Below are positions 6,573 to 10,315 of a DNA stretch of 10,315 bases, one piece after another. The notes beneath the pieces are model-generated. The model saw only the letters and a list, made by a program, of their open reading frames with translations. It was not told the DNA's origin and made no database searches. A program made the position numbers and the translations under genes. How positions within the stretch are numbered: position 1 is the stretch's first letter; every line of letters starts with the position of its first letter. The DNA is from CAYMJV01 sp964390545 (GTDB taxonomy: Bacteria > Desulfobacterota > BSN033 > UBA1163), in contig CAYMJV010000084.1 in assembly GCA_964390545.1 (NCBI GenBank), forward strand, positions 1-10,315, in the 5' to 3' direction.

Positions 6573-7568
6573 TTATGCCCCTCTTCCTTCAGAGGTGGTG
6601 ACTCCTTTCTGCCACTCGATCGTCAAAGGAAGCCCCTCTTCCAGGGAGAACTTAGGATGAAATCCGAGGATCTCGTTGGCCAACCGAATATCCGGGACCC
6701 TTCGGCGGACATCCTCGTAGCGGCCAGAAAATTGACGATAGGGAACAAATTCATACTTTGGAGGCTCGGATCCCCGGATCAGTTTCCAAATCTTATTTCC
6801 TAGATTGAGAATCGTTATCTCAGAAGTACTTCCAATATTGATCACTCTTCCGACTGCCTCTTGATTTTCCAGAGCGCGAAGGGTTCCTTCTATCGTATCC
6901 TCGACATAGGTAAAACTCCGGGTCTGACGGCCATCCCCATGAATAGGCATGGGTTTATTTTTCAAGGCGGAATCGATGAAAATGGATTGAGGGCCACCCC
7001 ACCAGGTTAAGTTCTGTCTCGGCCCGTAACTTCCGAAGTAGCGCAAAACGACCACACGAACTCCGTATTCTTTTTCATAGAGAAAACAGAGATGCTCTCC
7101 TAGTATCTTTGAAATGGCATAACTCCAACGCCGAACCGTCGGGGATCCCATATAGAAATCGCTTCTCTCCGAGTAAGGAAGGTCCGGATTCTTCCCATAG
7201 ACATCGGAAGTAGAAGCAAAGATCACTTTAGACCCCACTTTCTGGGCGACTTTCAAAACATTCTCTATCCCTTTCGCATTGACGTCTAAGGTCTCCAGGG
7301 CATTTCCATACCTTGGTATTTTGTAGGCCGCCAGATGGATGATCGCATCGATTCCGCCTCCGATTTGCACAAGGAGATTCAAATTTCTCACATCCCCTTC
7401 AACAAATTGAAATTTTGGATGAGGAAGAAGGGAGGAAAGGTTTTGCAGGCTGCCATAGGAGAGGTTGTCCAGGCCGATGACTTGATAACCCTTCTGGATG
7501 AATAGCTCCGAGAGATGAGATCCAATGAATCCAGCAGCTCCGGTCACCAGGATTTTTTCCATAATCAT
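6573..7568 (-). CDS. NAD-dependent epimerase/dehydratase (extended SDR), sugar-nucleotide
   Basis: A 331-residue protein, normal length for the family. The Rossmann motif GAAGFIG (10-16) is followed by GLDNLSYG (32-39) and GDV (58-60). The catalytic set is intact: STSDVYG (119-125), Tyr150 and Lys154 in SYAISK. Later motifs include YGPRQN, WWGGPQSIF, MPIHGDG, RSFTYVEDTIEG and INIGS. The family interconverts or dehydrates nucleoside-diphosphate sugars through a 4-keto intermediate. Sequence alone does not say whether this is a 4-epimerase, a 4,6-dehydratase or a decarboxylase. It is clearly a paralog of the next gene: the two share long stretches such as YKIPR.G, YGKNP.LP and WWGGPQ. The ATG at 7568 overlaps the stop of the decayed gene as ATGA. 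A second ATG two codons later (7562) is an equally possible start. The preceding GAGAAA is a weak ribosome site. Confidence 0.88.
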   Translation of the reverse strand: MIMEKILVTGAAGFIGSHLSELFIQKGYQVIGLDNLSYGSLQNLSSLLPHPKFQFVEGDVRNLNLLVQIGGGIDAIIHLAAYKIPRYGNALETLDVNAKGIENVLKVAQKVGSKVIFASTSDVYGKNPDLPYSERSDFYMGSPTVRRWSYAISKILGEHLCFLYEKEYGVRVVVLRYFGSYGPRQNLTWWGGPQSIFIDSALKNKPMPIHGDGRQTRSFTYVEDTIEGTLRALENQEAVGRVINIGSTSEITILNLGNKIWKLIRGSEPPKYEFVPYRQFSGRYEDVRRRVPDIRLANEILGFHPKFSLEEGLPLTIEWQKGVTTSEGRGA

Positions 7569-8083
7569 TTTCTCAATAGGAATAGGTAATCTTTATAAAA
7601 TCTTATGAAATCCCTTTCCCCTCTTCTCTTGTTTAATTCATACCGGGCAATCTTAAGGAACCATTTCTCCGGAATCATTCCATAACGGATGAGATAAAGT
7701 AACCACCAGCGGCCCTTTCGGATGGGATAATCCTCGAGACATTCCAATTTGAGTTCTTCAAAGGCCTGAAGGTGCTCCTTTACGATTTAGACTCAGCCCC
7801 TCTTTCAAAGTCATCTTCTGAAGAAGATCGATATAATAATTTTCACGACCTCCTTATCCTGATTTCGGATTTTCCTTAAAAACACACCCCCCATTCTTGA
7901 ACTCCCCAATCTCCTGACCCATTCCCAAATTTTAGGTCAGATGTGAACAAGATGAACTCAGAAAATAGTCTCCAACAACATAAGAAACCCTTTGATCTTC
8001 TTTCTAAGATCAGAAGGGATCCTGATACTGACATCTTTTAATATCTCATGCTCTTTTGATAAATCGAGCTGGCGGCCTTTCAT
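7565..8083 (-). pseudogene. Decayed gene; C-terminal part of an unrecognised protein
   Basis: A single minus-strand frame from the ATG at 8083 to the TGA at 7567-7565 (173 codons) reads as protein-like sequence, rich in K/R/E and W/Y, but is broken. It begins MKGRQLDLSKEHEILKDVS and has in-frame TGA codons at 7960-7958 and 7939-7937. It resumes PKIWEWVRRLGSSRMGGVF and meets another TGA at 7813-7811. Several more stops follow to about 7790, where a different frame (QKMTLKEGLSLNR) carries the sense. It returns to the first frame as KEHLQAFEELKLECLEDYP and ends RFYKDYLFLLRK. That pattern fits two nonsense changes plus a compensating frameshift pair. The last open part (7747-7565, TTG start) could be mistaken for a 60-residue gene. 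I do not recognise the family. The N-terminal part seems missing, since an intact methyltransferase gene ends 17 bases upstream. This segment also accounts for the otherwise gene-free stretch 7748-8100. Confidence 0.6.
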
Positions 8084-8100
8084 TCCGAGTCATAGCATTC

Positions 8101-8904
8101 TTATTCCCACCTTTTCTGAATCAAATAAGCCGCATAGATGGAGGGGAACTTAAACCGACCCAATAAAGCATCAAATAGAGATACCATCTTGAAAACGATT
8201 GTTGCTGTTCCATAAGGCAATAGTTTGCCGATCAAGATGATAGGCAAAAAAAATACTGACGTTACAGGAAGGCGGCGTTCCCTTGAGATCTTTCCACCGG
8301 CATCGTGAAAATAGTTGCCGATTTCTTTTGATGTAAAATACCTGCTTCTCAAATCATTCTGATCTCTTTTCGTCATCAGCCTTAAGAGCGTCACCATTCC
8401 GAACCCGGTTTCAAAGGGGATTCCGGAGCGATGCGGCTCAATGAGAATCAGTTCTCCCCCTTTCTTAAGGTGAAATAATAGGTGAGAGATTGCCTTTTTC
8501 AGTTTTCTGTCATCTAAATACATCAGAACGGTGACACAGATAACATAATCAAAGGATCCTAAGGTTTCTGGCATATCCTCAATCGCTCCAACGATGGCAG
8601 AACGGTGAGTATTTTTCTGGTAAAGACTTACGTAGTTCTCACTAATGTCAATTCCCTTGATATTGACCTTTGGGAATTTCTCTATGATGGGTAGAGAAAG
8701 CCTTCCGTACCCGCAGCCAGCATCTAAGATGTTCAACCCCTCTTTTTCTTCGATCCGCTCGAGAATCAGATGTTTATGCCAATTGTGGAGATGCTCATTA
8801 ACAATTTCCGGTAAGCCTTTGAAGAGGACGCTTTTCAGCGCATCTCCAAAGCGTTTACTTCTTGTCTCCCATTCTTTAGCATTCTGCCCATCTAAATGAT
8901 GCAA
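8101..8904 (-). CDS. Class I SAM-dependent methyltransferase
   Basis: A 267-residue protein. SAM motif I is ILDAGCGYGRLS (59-70), the strand-2 acidic residue is in GIDIS (84-88), and the motif II/III region has FDYVICVTVLMYLDD (118-132) followed by LKKGGELILIEPHRSG (146-161), which is the post-motif strand. Fold assignment is secure; the acceptor is unknown. Residues about 215-255 are hydrophobic (VFFLPIILIGKLLP, ATIVFKMVSLF), suggesting a membrane-associated or lipid-linked substrate, as in the other methyltransferase of this window, although the two are not close copies. No in-frame ATG fits: the ATG at 8913 is in another frame and soon hits a stop. The TTG at 8904 has GGGAGGG 10 bases upstream and is the likely start. 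The gene lies 52 bases after the aminotransferase stop, so it probably shares its transcript. A sugar O/N/C-methylation role is inferred from context. Confidence 0.82.
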   Translation of the reverse strand: MHHLDGQNAKEWETRSKRFGDALKSVLFKGLPEIVNEHLHNWHKHLILERIEEKEGLNILDAGCGYGRLSLPIIEKFPKVNIKGIDISENYVSLYQKNTHRSAIVGAIEDMPETLGSFDYVICVTVLMYLDDRKLKKAISHLLFHLKKGGELILIEPHRSGIPFETGFGMVTLLRLMTKRDQNDLRSRYFTSKEIGNYFHDAGGKISRERRLPVTSVFFLPIILIGKLLPYGTATIVFKMVSLFDALLGRFKFPSIYAAYLIQKRWE

Positions 8905-8914
8905 CGTTTCATTT

Positions 8915-8921
8915 CCCTCCC
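8915..8921 (-). promoter_or_regulatory. Ribosome binding site supporting a TTG start
   Basis: The minus strand reads GGGAGGG at 8921-8915, ten bases before the TTG at 8904. There is no alternative ATG in the methyltransferase frame between here and the aminotransferase gene, so this purine run is what decides the non-ATG start. Confidence 0.55.
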
Positions 8922-8956
8922 ACAGATTTGTATTTTCACGTCTTTCCGGTATTCCA

Positions 8957-10099
8957 TCATATCTTACAAATCGATTCTTTCACTTTCCTTGCAATCCATT
9001 TTACGTCTCCCACACTCATCCTGGGATGAAGGGGAAGCGTCATTTCTCTTTCGCTCGTTTCCTCGGTTTTTGGAAGCATCCCTGGTCTCCAACCAAATCG
9101 CTTTCGATAAAGGGAAAAAAGATGGACGGGTGGATAGTGAATGCTCGTTTGAATCCCATGACCTCTCAGCCCATCCATCACCTTATCCCTCGGGATGGAA
9201 GGAGAAATCAAGACGCAAAAAAGGTGATAGGAAGGTCCACTTCCGTATTTGGGAAAAGGGATCGAAATCCCCTCTGTCCCCTGAAGTTCCCTCCGGTAGG
9301 CTTCAACTAGCTTTCTCCTTTTCTGATTATTCCGATCCAACTTTTTCAATTGAACTAAGCCCAGGGCCGATTGGATCTCGGTGGTTCGATAGTTATACCC
9401 TAAATCCCCTATATCATACGTGGAGAGATGGCCACGATATTTATCCCATGAAAGGGCCCTCATTCCATGCGATCTCATGGTTCGTACTCTTTCAGCAAAT
9501 ACTTGATTTCGGGTGAAGACCATCCCACCTTCCCCGGTGACCAGATTCTTATTCGAGAAAAAACTGAAACAGCCCATGACTCCAAGGGTTCCACATTTTT
9601 CTCCATGGTATTCTGAACCGGGTGCATGGGCTGCATCCTCGATCACATGGAGGCGATGCTGTTTGGCTATGGCCAGAATCGATTCCATATCGCAGGGATA
9701 TCCTCCATAATGCATGACCACGATGGCCTTCGTTCTCTTTGAAACCTTCTTTTCGATCTCCTCAGGTGAAATATTCAAATCATCCGTGCTCACAATATCA
9801 GCGAAGATTGGTATTCCTCCGACGTAGAGAACAGCGTTAGCCGTAGCCACAAATGTGAGAGATGGAAGAATCACTTCATCCCCTTGCCTCAGGTCCATAC
9901 AAGCCAGAGCCAGATGAAGAGCTGCGGTCCCATTCGAAACAGCCACAGCGAATCCTCCGCCCAGATAATGGGAATAGGCTTTTTCAAATCTCTCAGTAAC
10001 AGGCCCCGTAGAAAGCCACTTTGATCGAAGGACCTTCAAAACCTCCCGCTCTTCTTCTCTTCCCAGATCAATATCCGATAGAGGATATCGCCATTTCAT
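8957..10099 (-). CDS. DegT/DnrJ/EryC1/StrS family PLP-dependent sugar aminotransferase
   Basis: A 380-residue protein, normal length for the family. Visible motifs are the N-terminal STGP (30-33), the PLP-phosphate region SNGTAALHLAL (55-65), and GDEVILPSLTFVATANA (73-89). HYGGYPCDM follows (130-138), then IEDAAHA with Asp155 that pairs with the PLP ring nitrogen. CFSFFSNKNLVTGEGG (177-192) contains the Schiff-base Lys184. Near the C-terminus are SIHYPPVHLF and LPLHPRM, also typical. Family members transfer an amino group to a 3- or 4-keto sugar nucleotide such as those produced by SDR dehydratases, so the SDR genes beside it are plausible suppliers of substrate. Regiochemistry cannot be told. 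The ATG at 10099 is preceded by AAGGA seven bases upstream. The gene follows a large palindrome and may be the start of a separately controlled segment, although no convincing promoter was seen. Confidence 0.9.
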   Translation of the reverse strand: MKWRYPLSDIDLGREEEREVLKVLRSKWLSTGPVTERFEKAYSHYLGGGFAVAVSNGTAALHLALACMDLRQGDEVILPSLTFVATANAVLYVGGIPIFADIVSTDDLNISPEEIEKKVSKRTKAIVVMHYGGYPCDMESILAIAKQHRLHVIEDAAHAPGSEYHGEKCGTLGVMGCFSFFSNKNLVTGEGGMVFTRNQVFAERVRTMRSHGMRALSWDKYRGHLSTYDIGDLGYNYRTTEIQSALGLVQLKKLDRNNQKRRKLVEAYRRELQGTEGISIPFPKYGSGPSYHLFCVLISPSIPRDKVMDGLRGHGIQTSIHYPPVHLFSLYRKRFGWRPGMLPKTEETSEREMTLPLHPRMSVGDVKWIARKVKESICKI

Positions 10100-10115
10100 A
10101 ACCGTGTCCTTATTT

Positions 10116-10160
10116 AATCCCCCCTCGCCCCCCTTTAGAAAAGGGGGGTTGGGGGGGATT
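10116..10160. repeat. Two-stem C-run/G-run palindrome (intergenic hairpin repeat)
   Basis: Nearly perfect inverted repeat. The inner stem is CCCCCCTTT (10128-10136) against AAAGGGGGG (10140-10148) with loop AGA. The outer stem is AATCCCCCC (10116-10124) against GGGGGGATT (10152-10160, with one extra G just before), separated from the inner stem by TCG on one side and TTG on the other. It fills most of the gap between the upstream SDR stop and the aminotransferase ATG. Hairpins of this style recur between genes in many environmental Desulfobacterota-like genomes (recalled, not checked). It could act as a REP-like mobile palindrome, an mRNA stabiliser or a partial terminator. No T-run follows it on the minus strand, so a classic intrinsic terminator is unlikely. 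Confidence 0.8.
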
Positions 10161-10169
10161 TGTGTATCA

Positions 10170-10315
10170 TCAAAGTGGGTAACTCCCTACCCTAAAACGA
10201 GAGAGGTTCTCTCGGTACCATTCGATTGTCCTTGTCAATCCATCCTCCAGAGAATATTTGGGTGCCCAACCGAAAAGTTTCTGAGCCAATCGTGTGTCAG
10301 CAAGAAGCTGCATCA
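10170..10315 (-). CDS. Extended SDR sugar-nucleotide epimerase/dehydratase, C-terminal fragment (5' end beyond window)
   Basis: The last 48 codons of a gene that enters from the window edge and stops at TGA 10172-10170. The peptide has ADTRLAQKLFGWAPKYSLEDGL and TIEWYREN near its end. This matches the C-terminal helix of extended SDRs (D..rA...LG..P...le.GL..ti.W), and it lines up well with the ends of the two SDR genes at 5597-6571 and 6573-7568 (ILGFHPKFSLEEGL..TIEW and LLGYEPKIRVEEGL..TIDW). It is therefore a third member of this group in the same operon. A neighbouring ATG at 10313 is internal, not a start. The cofactor domain and active site are outside the window, so the reaction is unknown; a 4,6-dehydratase feeding the aminotransferase just downstream is a reasonable guess. 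Confidence 0.75.
   Translation of the reverse strand, partial: MQLLADTRLAQKLFGWAPKYSLEDGLTRTIEWYRENLSRFRVGSYPL

Noticed and set aside
7565..7747. A stand-alone 60-residue protein with a TTG start
   Set aside because: The same frame continues upstream as protein-like sequence interrupted by stops. There is no good ribosome site, so it is better read as the end of a decayed gene, though retention as a coupling ORF is possible.
7937..7960. In-frame TGA codons as selenocysteine or recoded sense codons
   Set aside because: The same frame also has a cluster of further TGA and TAA stops near 7813-7785 that require frameshifts, and TGA serves as a normal stop in neighbouring genes.
8896..9516. Plus-strand open frame of 206 codons opposite the aminotransferase gene
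   Set aside because: It is antisense to a gene with complete DegT-family motifs. Its translation is Ser/Pro/Phe-rich low-quality sequence with no recognisable domain, so it is a shadow frame.
10116..10160. CRISPR repeat or intrinsic terminator
   Set aside because: There is only one copy with no spacers in the window, and no T-run follows the stem on the minus strand.

Overview
All genes in this window lie on the minus strand and are packed like one long operon, read from position 10315 down to 1. They look like part of a bacterial surface-glycan or protein-glycosylation locus: sugar-nucleotide enzymes come first, then methyltransferases, then a polyprenyl-phosphate type glycosyltransferase, then three large membrane proteins. 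Base composition looks moderate. The style (polar residues rich in K, R and E, frequent TTG/GTG starts, a C-run/G-run intergenic palindrome) resembles environmental Desulfobacterota or Nitrospirota genomes. That placement is an impression and could not be tested here.

Region by region in transcription order: 10315-10170 is the C-terminus of an extended-SDR sugar-nucleotide epimerase/dehydratase. A large double-stem palindrome lies at 10116-10160. A DegT/DnrJ/EryC1/StrS sugar aminotransferase (10099-8957) is followed by a class I SAM methyltransferase with a TTG start (8904-8101). From 8083 to 7565 is a decayed gene: one reading frame broken by two TGA codons and by a compensating pair of frameshifts, with an intact-looking C-terminal part of about 60 codons. 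Next come two adjacent paralogous SDR enzymes (7568-6573 and 6571-5597); the second has Asp where the catalytic Tyr should be. After these are a second SAM methyltransferase (5600-4896), a GT2 glycosyltransferase similar to dolichyl-phosphate-mannose synthase (4899-4156), a GT-C/PMT-like membrane glycosyltransferase (4153-2489), an LPG-synthase/AglD-like membrane protein (2466-1504), and a TMTC-like GT-C membrane protein (1511-240). The TMTC-like gene overlaps by 8 bases a separate ORF that encodes a transmembrane helix and the beginning of a TPR array, cut by the window edge (247-1).

Working model (inference): the SDRs, the aminotransferase and the two methyltransferases make or tailor an unusual sugar. 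The GT2 enzyme loads a sugar onto a polyprenyl-phosphate carrier at the inner face of the membrane. The LPG_synthase_TM-type protein may help move or handle the lipid intermediate. The GT-C enzymes then transfer the sugar at the outer face to a glycan, lipid or protein. Most downstream junctions are 4-8 base overlaps or 1-2 base gaps, which suggests coordinated, translationally coupled expression. The most interesting points are the split TMTC/TPR gene, the Tyr-to-Asp SDR beside its normal-looking paralog, the decayed gene in the middle of the operon, and the co-occurrence of a DPM1-like GT2 with two different GT-C enzymes.
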